This document shows positions 8,586 through 17,055 of a DNA stretch of 64,000 bases, piece by piece (the first letter of the stretch is position 1; every line of letters begins with the position of its first letter). The stretch is from contig NZ_JANDJO010000001.1 of NCBI RefSeq assembly GCF_024331145.1, forward strand, positions 434,001 through 498,000. The letters are read 5' to 3'. The notes under the pieces are model-generated. The model was not told where the DNA came from. It made no database searches and was given only the letters and a program-made list of their open reading frames with translations. Made by a program: the position numbers and the translations under genes. This stretch comes from Shimia sp. CNT1-13L.2. GTDB lineage: Bacteria; Pseudomonadota; Alphaproteobacteria; Rhodobacterales; Rhodobacteraceae.

Positions 8586-9182
8586 ATGACCTATGACATC
8601 CTCACCGCCCTGACCGCTTTCGCCTTCGTGTCCTCGATCACACCGGGCCCGAACAACCTCATGCTGATGGCGTCCGGGGCAAACTTCGGCTTTGCCCGCT
8701 CGATCCCCCACATGCTGGGCATCGGCATCGGCTTTGTGGTGATGGTCATCCTTGTCGGCATCGGCCTGATGCAGGTCTTCGACACCTTCCCGATCACCCA
8801 CACCATCCTCAAGGTCGCCAGCATCGGCTATCTTCTGTATCTCGCTTGGAAAATCGCCAACGCCGGCGCCCCGGAAGGCGCCCAATCAGACGCCCGCCCC
8901 ATGACTTTTATCCAGGCCGCGCTGTTCCAATGGGTGAACCCCAAGGCGTGGACAATGGCCCTGACCGCCATCACCCTCTACGCGCCGGACCGATCGTTGA
9001 CGTCGATCCTCTTGGTCGCCGCCATATTCGGGGCCATCAACCTGCCCTGCGTCAGTTCCTGGACCGTACTTGGCCAGCAGATGCGCCGCATCCTGCGCAG
9101 CCCCGCCCACCTGACCGCCTTCAACTGGCTCATGGCAGGGCTGCTGGTGGCCTCGCTTTACCCGGTGGTCTTTGCCACCTGA
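8586..9182 (+). CDS. LysE family amino-acid exporter
   Basis: 198 residues with about six hydrophobic segments and the family start FVSSITPGPNNLMLMASGANFGFARSIPHMLGIGIGF. The FQWVNPKAWTMALT motif is also characteristic. Members export basic or neutral amino acids or homoserine lactones across the inner membrane. Divergent from the Lrp gene with a shared 72-bp regulatory region. ATG at 8586; a purine-rich site is weak (CATTGTGCC). Confidence 0.88.
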   Translation: MTYDILTALTAFAFVSSITPGPNNLMLMASGANFGFARSIPHMLGIGIGFVVMVILVGIGLMQVFDTFPITHTILKVASIGYLLYLAWKIANAGAPEGAQSDARPMTFIQAALFQWVNPKAWTMALTAITLYAPDRSLTSILLVAAIFGAINLPCVSSWTVLGQQMRRILRSPAHLTAFNWLMAGLLVASLYPVVFAT

Positions 9183-9194
9183 ACGGCCTCCCGC

Positions 9195-10025
9195 TCAGGC
9201 CAGCGCCAGGCAGATTTCCGTCACCAGATCATCCGGCGCCGTATCGCGCGGGTTGTTGAGATACACTTCAAGGCAAGGCGTATCCGCCGGCATTTCACCG
9301 GACTTCGGCAACCACTCTCCGAACAGGGCTTCATAGGCCCCATGAATCCCCGCATAGGGGCCAGTATAGGTCAGAACCGCATACCGCCCTGCCGGAATTT
9401 CGCAGCTCTCGAAATCTTCAGGCACCTCGCCATGCCACGTCGCCCCGGCAATACTGAGCAGGTCGGCCTCGGCCTTGTCATCGGGATTGTCGAAATAGAC
9501 CCCCAACATCGGCCCGCACTGGGCCCACAGGTTGCGGGACTGGCAAACCGCGCCAAAAGCCTCAAAGCTCTTTCCGATCTCGGAATAATTCCCCTTGTGC
9601 AAAAGCCCCGCGGCCTTGCGAACGCCTTCTTCACGAATGGTAACCGGATACATGGCAAACTCTCCTTTGCGCCGTGTTAACAAAGGGGCCGGAAATGACC
9701 CCCGTTTCCGGAATTCCGAAGGGCTCAGACCATAGTGTCCCTGAAACGCACGCGCAAAACTGCGGGCATTGTCATAGCCCACGTCCCGTGCGATCCGCGC
9801 GGGATCCGTGCTGCTGTCCAGCAACATCGTTGCCGCGCGATGCAACCGCACCCGCCGCACCGCCTGCGCACAGGTTTCGCCGGTCATCGCCCGGAACACC
9901 CTGTGCCAGTGAAAGCGCGACATCGCCGCCTCATCCGCCAGACGGTCCAGCGACATGTCACCCGCCGGATTGTCATGGATGTATTGCAACACGCGCAACA
10001 TGCGCTTTTCGTAACTCTGGCTCAT
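9195..10025 (-). CDS. AraC family regulator with GyrI-like effector domain
   Basis: 276 residues. Residues 1-105 form the AraC double HTH (DNPAGDMSLDRLADEAAMSRFHWHRVFRAMTGETCAQAVRRVRLHRA and IARDVGYDNARSFARAFQGHYGLSPSEFRKRG). Residues 125-276 form a GyrI-like/SOUL-fold small-molecule-binding domain (GVYFDNPDDKAEADLLSIAGATW, EIPAGRYAVLTYTGPYAGIHGAYEALFGEWLP, CLEVYLNNP). The family (MarA/Rob-like with effector domain) typically responds to drugs or hydrophobic compounds. ATG at 10025. It converges on lysE with a 12-bp gap and diverges from accA. Confidence 0.88.
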   Translation of the reverse strand: MSQSYEKRMLRVLQYIHDNPAGDMSLDRLADEAAMSRFHWHRVFRAMTGETCAQAVRRVRLHRAATMLLDSSTDPARIARDVGYDNARSFARAFQGHYGLSPSEFRKRGSFPAPLLTRRKGEFAMYPVTIREEGVRKAAGLLHKGNYSEIGKSFEAFGAVCQSRNLWAQCGPMLGVYFDNPDDKAEADLLSIAGATWHGEVPEDFESCEIPAGRYAVLTYTGPYAGIHGAYEALFGEWLPKSGEMPADTPCLEVYLNNPRDTAPDDLVTEICLALA

Positions 10026-10169
10026 GCCCGATCCCTTCGGAAGTCCTGTCCGATGCTTGCCACGGGCGCATGGTACAAATCTTGCTGAATGCAGCAATGC
10101 GCAGGATCAGTTGCAATTCGTGTTACTCAGGGTCATATAGCGAGACGCAGACATGCCTCGGAGACCCTT

Positions 10170-11132
10170 ATGACCAACTACCTCGACTTCGAAAAACCGC
10201 TGGCCGAAATTGAAGGCAAAGCCGAAGAATTGCGTGCAATGGCGCGTCAGAACGAGGAAATGGACGTCTCGGACGAGGCCGAGGCCCTGGACCGCAAGGC
10301 CGAGGAACTGCTCAAGGATCTCTACAAAGAGCTGACCCCCTGGCGCAAATGCCAGGTCGCGCGTCATCCTGAACGTCCGCACTGCAAAGATTACATCGAC
10401 GCGCTGTTCACCGAATACACACCGCTGGCAGGCGACCGCAACTTCGCCGATGACCACGCGGTCATGGGCGGCCTCGCCCGCTTCGACGACAAGCCCGTCA
10501 TGGTAATCGGCCACGAAAAGGGCAACGACACCAAGAGCCGCATCGAACGCAACTTCGGCATGGCCCGCCCCGAAGGTTATCGCAAGGCGATTCGCCTGAT
10601 GGAGATGGCGGACAAGTTCGGCCTGCCGGTCATCACCCTTGTCGACACCCCCGGTGCATACCCCGGCAAAGGCGCCGAGGAACGCGGCCAGTCCGAAGCC
10701 ATCGCCCGCTCGACCGAGAAATGCCTCCAGATCGGCGTGCCTCTGGTCTCGGTCGTGATTGGCGAAGGTGGCTCCGGCGGCGCTGTGGCCTTCGCCACCG
10801 CCAACCGTGTCGCGATGCTCGAACACTCGGTCTACTCGGTGATCTCGCCCGAAGGCTGCGCCTCGATCCTGTGGAAGGATTCCGAAAAGATGCGCGAAGC
10901 GGCCGAGGCCCTGCGCCTGACCGCACAGGACCTGATCAAACTGGGTGTGGCCGACCGTATCGTCGAAGAACCGCTGGGCGGTGCCCACCGCGACGCCAAA
11001 GCCGCCATCACATCGGTCGGCAACGCGATCCGCGGCATGCTGAAAGACCTTGAGGGTCAGGACGCCAAGGCGCTTGTCAAAGCCCGCCGTCAGAAATTCA
11101 TCGGCATGGGCAGCAAAGGCCTCGCGGCCTGA
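10170..11132 (+). CDS. accA: Acetyl-CoA carboxylase carboxyltransferase subunit alpha
   Basis: 320 residues, the usual length. N-terminal [18 protein letters not shown], the [16 protein letters not shown] segment and the CoA/biotin-binding region ([65 protein letters not shown]) are all family-typical. It transfers the carboxyl group from biotin to acetyl-CoA together with AccD in fatty-acid synthesis. ATG at 10170 has GGAG upstream. Confidence 0.96.
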   Translation: MTNYLDFEKPLAEIEGKAEELRAMARQNEEMDVSDEAEALDRKAEELLKDLYKELTPWRKCQVARHPERPHCKDYIDALFTEYTPLAGDRNFADDHAVMGGLARFDDKPVMVIGHEKGNDTKSRIERNFGMARPEGYRKAIRLMEMADKFGLPVITLVDTPGAYPGKGAEERGQSEAIARSTEKCLQIGVPLVSVVIGEGGSGGAVAFATANRVAMLEHSVYSVISPEGCASILWKDSEKMREAAEALRLTAQDLIKLGVADRIVEEPLGGAHRDAKAAITSVGNAIRGMLKDLEGQDAKALVKARRQKFIGMGSKGLAA

Positions 11133-11172
11133 TCCCGCTGCCCCGGCCGCGCACCGCAACAAGGCGCTCGCC

Positions 11173-12501
11173 ATGCTGGCCATCCTGAAAAACCGGACCT
11201 ACGCAAGGCTATTCTCGGCGCAGGTCATCGCGCTTCTCGGCACCGGCCTCCTGACCGTCGCCCTCGGGCTTCTTGCCTTCGACCTCGCAGGCCCCGCTGC
11301 GGGGGCCGTGCTGGGCACGGCCTATACCATCAAGATGATCGCCTATGTCGGCCTGTCTCCGATCACGGCCGCCATCACCGCCCGTCTGCCCCGCAAGGCC
11401 GTTCTGATCGTCATGGACGTCCTGCGCGCTGCCGTGGCCCTCTGCCTGCCTTTCGTGACCGAGATCTGGCAGATCTACGTGCTGATCTTCCTGCTGCAAT
11501 CGGCTTCGGCCACCTTCACACCGGCGTTTCAGGCGACAATCCCGGACATCCTGCCGGATGAGGCCGAATACACCCGCGCGCTCTCGCTGTCGCGGCTGGC
11601 CTATGACATCGAAAACCTGATCTCACCCACCCTCGCGGGCCTGCTGCTTCTGGTGATGGATTTCCACTGGCTGTTTGCCGGAACCTTTGCGGGCTTCCTG
11701 CTGTCGGCCCTGCTGGTGCAGCGCACCACCTTCCCGAAAACCGAACCGGCCGTCCAGCGCCCGTTCCGCGAACGCGTCACGCGCGGCAGCTGGATCTACC
11801 TGTCCACGCCACGCCTGCGCGGCCTCTTGGCCTTCAACTTCACCGCCACGACCGCCGGGGCCTTCGTGATTGTCAACACCGTCGTCATGGTCCGCAGCAC
11901 CTATGGCTTTGATGAAACCGCGCTGGCACAGGCGCTGGCCGCTTTCGGGGCCGGTTCCATGCTCGCCGCGCTGACCATCCCGCGCCTTCTCGACAGCATC
12001 GACGACCGCAAACTCATGTCGACAGCGGCTCTGGCGCTTGGCTTCTTCACCCTCGGCCATGCCTCGCTGTTTGCCACCTTCGGCGCACCGCCCTGGGGCG
12101 TGTTCCTTCTGGCATGGGCCCTCACCGGCATCCTCTACAGCGCCATCCTGACGCCCTCGGGTCGCCTCCTGCGCCGCTCGGCACATCCCGAAGACCGCAC
12201 CGCCATCTTCACCGCACAGTTCGCCCTAAGCCACGCCTGCTGGCTCATCACCTACCCGACCGCTGGCTGGGTCGCGACGCTGGTCTCGCTGCCTGCCGCC
12301 ATGGCCATCCTCGGCGCACTTGGACTTGTTTCCGCAACCCTCGGCCTGCGTCTCTGGACCGGCCACGAAGGCACGCTGTCACATGACCATCCGGACCTGC
12401 CCGACGATCACCCGCACCTGATGGAACACGGCAACGCGGGCCAGCACGTCCACCCGATCATTATTGATGACAACCACCGCCGCTGGCCGCAGCACCGCTA
12501 G
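11173..12501 (+). CDS. MFS transporter with histidine-rich C-terminal tail
   Basis: 442 residues, about 12 membrane segments starting LFSAQVIALLGTGLLTVALGLLAFDLAG. It resembles the Bcr/EntS-like efflux MFS branch (LILLQSASATFTPAFQATIPDILPD). The last 45 residues are polar and loaded with His/Asp (SHDHPDLPDDHPHL, HGNAGQHVHP), a feature of metal-handling proteins; the tail is cytoplasmic by topology. It starts 40 bp after accA on the same strand (ATG at 11173, weak purine site). Metal efflux is possible but unproven. Confidence 0.8.
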   Translation: MLAILKNRTYARLFSAQVIALLGTGLLTVALGLLAFDLAGPAAGAVLGTAYTIKMIAYVGLSPITAAITARLPRKAVLIVMDVLRAAVALCLPFVTEIWQIYVLIFLLQSASATFTPAFQATIPDILPDEAEYTRALSLSRLAYDIENLISPTLAGLLLLVMDFHWLFAGTFAGFLLSALLVQRTTFPKTEPAVQRPFRERVTRGSWIYLSTPRLRGLLAFNFTATTAGAFVIVNTVVMVRSTYGFDETALAQALAAFGAGSMLAALTIPRLLDSIDDRKLMSTAALALGFFTLGHASLFATFGAPPWGVFLLAWALTGILYSAILTPSGRLLRRSAHPEDRTAIFTAQFALSHACWLITYPTAGWVATLVSLPAAMAILGALGLVSATLGLRLWTGHEGTLSHDHPDLPDDHPHLMEHGNAGQHVHPIIIDDNHRRWPQHR

Positions 12502-12510
12502 GACGCTGCG

Positions 12511-13161
12511 TTAACCCGCCAGCATCTTGAGGCCCTGCGTCACGTCCGACCGCACCGCCAGCCGCAACCCCGGCTCATCCCCCGCCTTCAACGCCGCGAT
12601 GATCAGGCGATGGAAATGCGGCGGCTCGGTCTTGCGCAGTTTACCGTAGAGCGCGCGCATCGTCGGCCCCAGTTGCAACCACACGGTTTCGGCCATCGCC
12701 AGCATCGCTGGCGCCTGCGCGCGTAGGTACAAGGTTCTGTGAAACTCGAGATTTGACCGGATGTAGCTCACCGCATCACGCCGCGCGACCGCCTGCGCCA
12801 CGGTCCCATTGATCGCCTGCAAACGGTCGATCAGCGCGATATGCGCCCGTGGCAGCGCCCGGCTGGCAAGCTCCACCTCGATCAGCGCCCGCAACGCCGC
12901 AAGCTCCTCAATGCGCTCGCTGGTCAGCTCCGGCGTCGACACACGGCCTGACGAAGACAGGAACAAGGCCCCCTCTGCCACCAGACGCCGAACCGCTTCG
13001 CGCGCCGGGGTCATCGACACGTCGTATTCCTTGCCGATCCCGCGCAGCGTCAGCGCCTGACCCGGCTCGATCTCGCCGTGCATGATGCGCGTACGCAAAC
13101 GGCGGTACACACGGTCATGGGCGGAACTGGAGGGGTCCAAGGGCTTTGTCTGGCTGAGCAT
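12511..13161 (-). CDS. GntR family (FadR/FCD-type) transcriptional regulator
   Basis: 216 residues. The N-terminal winged HTH spans about 15-75 (HDRVYRRLRTRIMHGEIEPGQALTLRGIGKEYDVSMTPAREAVRRLVAEGAL), followed by the all-helical FCD domain with its metal-binding Asp/His positions (LEFHRTLYLRA, HFHRLI). FCD regulators sense small acids. ATG at 13161. A palindrome TGTGATCACA lies 9 bp upstream and may be its own operator. Target unknown. Confidence 0.85.
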   Translation of the reverse strand: MLSQTKPLDPSSSAHDRVYRRLRTRIMHGEIEPGQALTLRGIGKEYDVSMTPAREAVRRLVAEGALFLSSSGRVSTPELTSERIEELAALRALIEVELASRALPRAHIALIDRLQAINGTVAQAVARRDAVSYIRSNLEFHRTLYLRAQAPAMLAMAETVWLQLGPTMRALYGKLRKTEPPHFHRLIIAALKAGDEPGLRLAVRSDVTQGLKMLAG

Positions 13162-13169
13162 GTGCCAAA

Positions 13170-13179
13170 TGTGATCACA
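13170..13179. promoter_or_regulatory. Palindrome upstream of the FCD regulator
   Basis: TGTGATCACA, a 10-bp perfect palindrome lying 8 bp upstream of the regulator's ATG. Candidate operator; inference from position. Confidence 0.35.
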
Positions 13180-13192
13180 AAGCCAGGGAAGG

Positions 13193-13885
13193 TCAATCGC
13201 CAAATCTGTAGCGATGGAGAAGTTCGCTGTTGTCACGCAGCCACCGGCGCAACGGATCGTAGGGGCCGTGAATATCTTCGACCACCTTCCAGAAGGCTGC
13301 CGAGTGGTTCATCTCAGCCAGATGCGCCACCTCATGCGCGGCCACATATTCCAGTACCGCCGACGGCGCCATCACCAGCCGCCAGCTATACATCAACGCC
13401 CCCTTCGACGAACACGACCCCCAGCGCGAGCGCGTGTCCCGAATGGTAATCCGGCTATAGGTCCGCCCCAGCCGCGCCGCATAGCGATCCGAGGCCGCCA
13501 CCAGCCGGTCGCGCGCCATAGTCTTGAGGTAGGCCTGCACTCGCGTCGCCGCCTGCTCCGGCTGTCCCGGCAGGCGCATCTCTCCACCCGCGACCTGCAC
13601 CGACCGTCCGCCACCCGCCACAAGCCGCAGGGGACGCCCTTCAAAAGGCAGATCCACCCCCAGCCCGACCGCAACCTGATCCGGCTGCCGCTCAAGCTGT
13701 TTGCGAATCCAGTCCGCCTTTTCATCGGCAAAAGCCAGCGCCTCACCCTCGCGCACACCGTTGGGCAGGGTCAGCGTCACGCGGCCATCCAGACGCGACA
13801 CCCGCAGGCTGATCCGTCGCGCCCTCGACGAGCGACGCAGAACAACGCCGATTCTCGGCTCACCGGGAAGGAAATGTTGCTCCAT
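13193..13885 (-). CDS. YgjP-like (DUF45) zinc metallopeptidase
   Basis: 230 residues of the YgjP/M48-like family. The zinc site is HEVAHLAEMNHSAAFW with HExxH, a conserved downstream His/Trp and the upstream RSRWGSCSSKGALMYSW motif typical of this family. The N-terminal half (RRSSRARRISLRVSRLDGRVTLTLP) is the usual beta-rich region. Cellular role is not established; likely cytoplasmic protease. ATG at 13885. It is upstream of the GntR gene, gap 31 bp. Confidence 0.9.
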   Translation of the reverse strand: MEQHFLPGEPRIGVVLRRSSRARRISLRVSRLDGRVTLTLPNGVREGEALAFADEKADWIRKQLERQPDQVAVGLGVDLPFEGRPLRLVAGGGRSVQVAGGEMRLPGQPEQAATRVQAYLKTMARDRLVAASDRYAARLGRTYSRITIRDTRSRWGSCSSKGALMYSWRLVMAPSAVLEYVAAHEVAHLAEMNHSAAFWKVVEDIHGPYDPLRRWLRDNSELLHRYRFGD

Positions 13886-13993
13886 GCGCGCTCCTGTTCA
13901 CCAATGCGCATTATACCCTTTGACACGCCGCCGATGATATGGCAGTCCGCCCCAACCGTCGACATGACTCATAGAATCTGAAGGGGATAACCC

Positions 13994-14320
13994 ATGCCCA
14001 AGGAAGAATGGGGCGTCAAGCGCGTTTGCCCGACCACTGGTAAACGCTTCTACGACCTGAACAAGAACCCGATCGTTTCGCCCTACACCGGTGAAGTGGT
14101 AGAAATCGATGCTGGCAAAAGCCGGATGATCGAAGCGGATGCCGAAGACGCGGCAACGCTCAAAGCAAAAGCGGCCAATCTGGATGATTCCGATGACGTG
14201 CTGGACGATGACGATTCCGTCGACATCGAGCTCGAGGACGACATTCTGGATGACGATGATGATGAAAACGTCTCGCTCGACGAGATCGCAGACGTTGCTT
14301 CGGACGACGAAGAAAATTAA
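13994..14320 (+). CDS. FYDLN acid domain protein (TIGR02300 family)
   Basis: 108 residues. N-terminal 40 residues carry the FYDLN signature (WGVKRVCPTTGKRFYDLNKNPIVSPYTGE) with a probable zinc-ribbon half-site (C plus conserved Gly). The C-terminal 60 residues are almost all acidic (Asp/Glu tracts). Function unknown. The gene very often lies just upstream of a tRNA in alphaproteobacteria, as here. ATG at 13994 with GAAGGGGATAACCC upstream. Confidence 0.92.
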   Translation: MPKEEWGVKRVCPTTGKRFYDLNKNPIVSPYTGEVVEIDAGKSRMIEADAEDAATLKAKAANLDDSDDVLDDDDSVDIELEDDILDDDDDENVSLDEIADVASDDEEN

Positions 14321-14326
14321 TTTTAC

Positions 14327-14357
14327 GGAGCGGGCTTTTTTCGCTTGAACCCGCTCC
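14327..14357. other. Hairpin after the FYDLN gene
   Basis: GGAGCGGG (14327-14334) pairs with CCCGCTCC (14350-14357); the T-run lies inside the 15-base loop, so it is not a classical terminator. Confidence 0.4.
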
Positions 14358-14404
14358 GACATACGCCTAATTAGGCGCGCACAGGCTGAGAGGCCTGACG
14401 GTTT

Positions 14405-14480
<76 letters not shown>

Positions 14481-14683
14481 AACTTCCTCAGGAAATGACA
14501 CTGACATCGCGCGAAACCTTTGCGCCTGGTACTCGTGTCACCCTTGTCGGTCCGGCCCGGTCCGCGCGGTCAATACGCCCATCCAGACCTTCACATCCTG
14601 TCCGGCACAAAACTCTTCGCGAAAAACTGATCCGCTCGCCTCGCCCGTGCGTAATTCCTTTGTTCTTTGAGGAGTTAGGCACC

Positions 14684-15772
14684 ATGAACGAGATCGTGAC
14701 ACCGAAACAGCTGACCGAGGTGGAAAGTTTCACAGCGCCCACGCTTGCCGAAGTCGAAGGCGCGCTGGAAATCATCAAACGCCATAGGGCGCTGCGGTCC
14801 GATCACGATTTTGCAGGTGCCCTTCCTTTCGACGCATTGGAATTGAACCGCGTCTACCCCGCGGATTTCGTGGCCGACGCCGCCTACAAGGCAACCATGC
14901 CGGATCTCCAGAACGGCCCCTCCAGTCTGATCAAGGGCGCCAAGACAGACATCCAGCACGTCGGCATCTCGAATTTCCGCCTACCCCTGAAATGGCAAAC
15001 CCGTGACGGTGACCCCCTGGTGCTTGAAACCTCGGTCACGGGCTCGGTCTCGCTCGAGGCGTCGAAAAAAGGCATCAACATGAGCCGCATCATGCGCTCG
15101 TTCTACAAACACGCAGACGCGCCATTCGATCTCGAAACCACAGACCGCATCCTGCGGACCTACCTCGACGATCTCGAAAGCCTTGACGCCCGCCTGCAAC
15201 TCTCTTTCCGATACCCCGTCCTCAAACGGTCACTGCGCAGCAATCTCGAAGGCTACCAATACTACGATGTCGCCTACGAGGTCATCCGCAACGGCCAGCA
15301 GGTCACGCGGCTGATGCACGTCGACTATGTCTACTCGTCCACGTGCCCGTGCTCGCTCGAACTCTCCGAACACGCCCGCAACACGCGCGGACAGATTGCA
15401 ACGCCACACTCGCAACGCTCGGTCGCGCGGCTTTCTGTTGTGGTCCATCAGGGACAGACACTGTGGATCGAAGACCTTGTCGACCTGTGCCTTGCTGCGA
15501 TCCCGACAGAAACCCAGGTCATGGTGAAGCGCGAAGACGAACAGGCCTTTGCCGAGTTGAACGGGGCCAACCCGATCTTTGTCGAAGACGCGGTGCGCCT
15601 GATGTACGAAGCCCTTGAAAACGAAGGGCGCATCGGCGACTTCCGCGTGATTGCCAGCCATCAGGAATCCCTGCACAGCCACGACGCGGTTTCCATTCTG
15701 GCCAAGGGCGAAACCTTCCAGCAGGTCAGCTATGACCACCGGATGTTCGCCTCGCTCTACCACGTTGGCTAA
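14684..15772 (+). CDS. folE2: GTP cyclohydrolase IB
   Basis: 362 residues, FolE2 (type IB GTP cyclohydrolase). Family motifs: DIQHVGISNFRLPL, SASLEAS-type region KGINMSRIM, the catalytic STCPCSLELSEHARNTRGQIATPHSQRS and EDAVRLMYEALENEGRIGDF. It makes 7,8-dihydroneopterin triphosphate, the first step to folate and queuosine, and works with metals other than zinc. ATG at 14684 (MNEIVTP) is supported by GAGGAG; the frame is open further upstream to 14495 but lacks similarity. It converges on a pteridine reductase-like SDR gene. Confidence 0.95.
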   Translation: MNEIVTPKQLTEVESFTAPTLAEVEGALEIIKRHRALRSDHDFAGALPFDALELNRVYPADFVADAAYKATMPDLQNGPSSLIKGAKTDIQHVGISNFRLPLKWQTRDGDPLVLETSVTGSVSLEASKKGINMSRIMRSFYKHADAPFDLETTDRILRTYLDDLESLDARLQLSFRYPVLKRSLRSNLEGYQYYDVAYEVIRNGQQVTRLMHVDYVYSSTCPCSLELSEHARNTRGQIATPHSQRSVARLSVVVHQGQTLWIEDLVDLCLAAIPTETQVMVKREDEQAFAELNGANPIFVEDAVRLMYEALENEGRIGDFRVIASHQESLHSHDAVSILAKGETFQQVSYDHRMFASLYHVG

Positions 15773-15801
15773 GGCCCGACTCGCCGCCCCGTGCGGCGCG
15801 T

Positions 15802-16614
15802 TCAATGGGCGCTGATATGATACCCCCCATCCAGAGCGATCATCTGACCGGTGATCGCTCTTTGCGTGATCAGGAACTTCACCGTGTCGCAGGCCTCGCG
15901 CAGCGATGCAGGTCGCTGAAGCGGCAGACGCGCGCAACGGGCGCGGAACTCCTCTTCGGTCTGGCCAGCTTCCGGCAGGATCGGCCCTGGCCCGATCGCA
16001 TTGACCCGGATCTTCGGTGCAAACTCTTCGGCCAGAACCTTCGTCAGCGTCCACAGACCCGTTTTCGACAGAGTATAGGTCAGGTGGCGCGGCGTTGGAT
16101 GCAGGACCCGTGAATCGATGACATTCACAATCGCGCCCCCCGCCCCCTTCGGCAGCCGGTCAGCGAAATGCTGGCACAAAAGCAGCGGTGACTTGAGGTG
16201 AACATCCATATGATGCCCGAACGACCGCGCTGTCGCCGTAGAGAGGTCATCCCACTCAAAGACCGACGCATTGTTGACCAACACGCCAATCGGCCCAAGC
16301 AGGTTCTCCGCACGCTCGATGAGCTTTTCGGCTTCCTGCGACTGGGAAAGATCGGCCTGAACGATTTCCGCACGCCCCCCACCGTTGACGATCTCATCCC
16401 TTAGGTCCAACGCCTCGGCTTGCGATCCGTTGTAGTGAATGACCACGGGCCACCCCGAGGCCGCCAGATCCCGAGCGAACGCCCGCCCCAACCGCTTTGC
16501 CGCCCCGGTCACCAGAACCGCACTTGTCTGCGGCATTGGCTGTTCGAAAACATCGGGAAAGAACACGTCGTCGGCGTTGGGTGCGGATGTGGAAATCGGC
16601 TCTGGGGTCTGCAT
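15802..16614 (-). CDS. SDR oxidoreductase of the pteridine reductase/FolM type
   Basis: 270 residues. NADPH motif is TGAAKRLG, i.e. TGxxxRxG, the signature that separates pteridine reductase-like SDRs from the usual TGxxxGxG; NNAS, and catalytic YTLSK are present, ending GQMIALDGGYH. The first 25 residues are a non-conserved extension (ATG at 16614). It may reduce dihydrofolate or dihydromonapterin; its position end-to-end with folE2 supports a pterin role. Conserved active-site Asp of the usual NASxx is replaced in NNASVFEWDD, so substrate is not certain. Confidence 0.82.
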   Translation of the reverse strand: MQTPEPISTSAPNADDVFFPDVFEQPMPQTSAVLVTGAAKRLGRAFARDLAASGWPVVIHYNGSQAEALDLRDEIVNGGGRAEIVQADLSQSQEAEKLIERAENLLGPIGVLVNNASVFEWDDLSTATARSFGHHMDVHLKSPLLLCQHFADRLPKGAGGAIVNVIDSRVLHPTPRHLTYTLSKTGLWTLTKVLAEEFAPKIRVNAIGPGPILPEAGQTEEEFRARCARLPLQRPASLREACDTVKFLITQRAITGQMIALDGGYHISAH

Positions 16615-17055
16615 GTTGTCGGTCACTTGATGTTGTTCAGGAAACGAATGAAGGGCCTTTCCTTCACTACGCACGAACGTCATCGATGGATCACAATCAA
16701 AGGTCGCTAGCCTACAATCCTTCGCCTTCCGTCACCTCACCGCTCCACGGCTCCGCTGAGCAGCGTGGCGTCAAGCTCAGCATCCGCTGAAACCCGTAGG
16801 GGCGGGGGTCGCTGTTGCAACACGCTTCGATCTTCTTGACGAAAGGCAAGGGCAATTCCTCCATCTTCCGCCACGTGAAGAGTTCGATCGATTGGATCAA
16901 AGATGAAAACCGGCCGGTCCTTTGCAACGACGCAATAAACTGGCGCCAGTCGAAACTCTCCAAGTTGGCCCCGCAAGGAAAAACGGCGACCTTACTGGTT
17001 TCGCCGCCGCTCTTCCGCCGATTGACCGGATAACCTGGGTACCGCAGAATCTGTA
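16615..17055. other. Intergenic region with an unrecognised, possibly decayed ORF
   Basis: Between the SDR start and the hutU stop there is no recognised gene. Two overlapping minus-strand frames are open: 16712-17055 (contains ANLESFDWRQFIASLQRTG) and 16737-16976 (YCVVAKDRPVFIFDPIDRT). Both have protein-like composition, and I cannot say which, if either, is real. Possible relic. Confidence 0.25.

Noticed and set aside
14327-14357. A standard terminator after the FYDLN gene
   Set aside because: The T-run is in the loop and none follows the stem.
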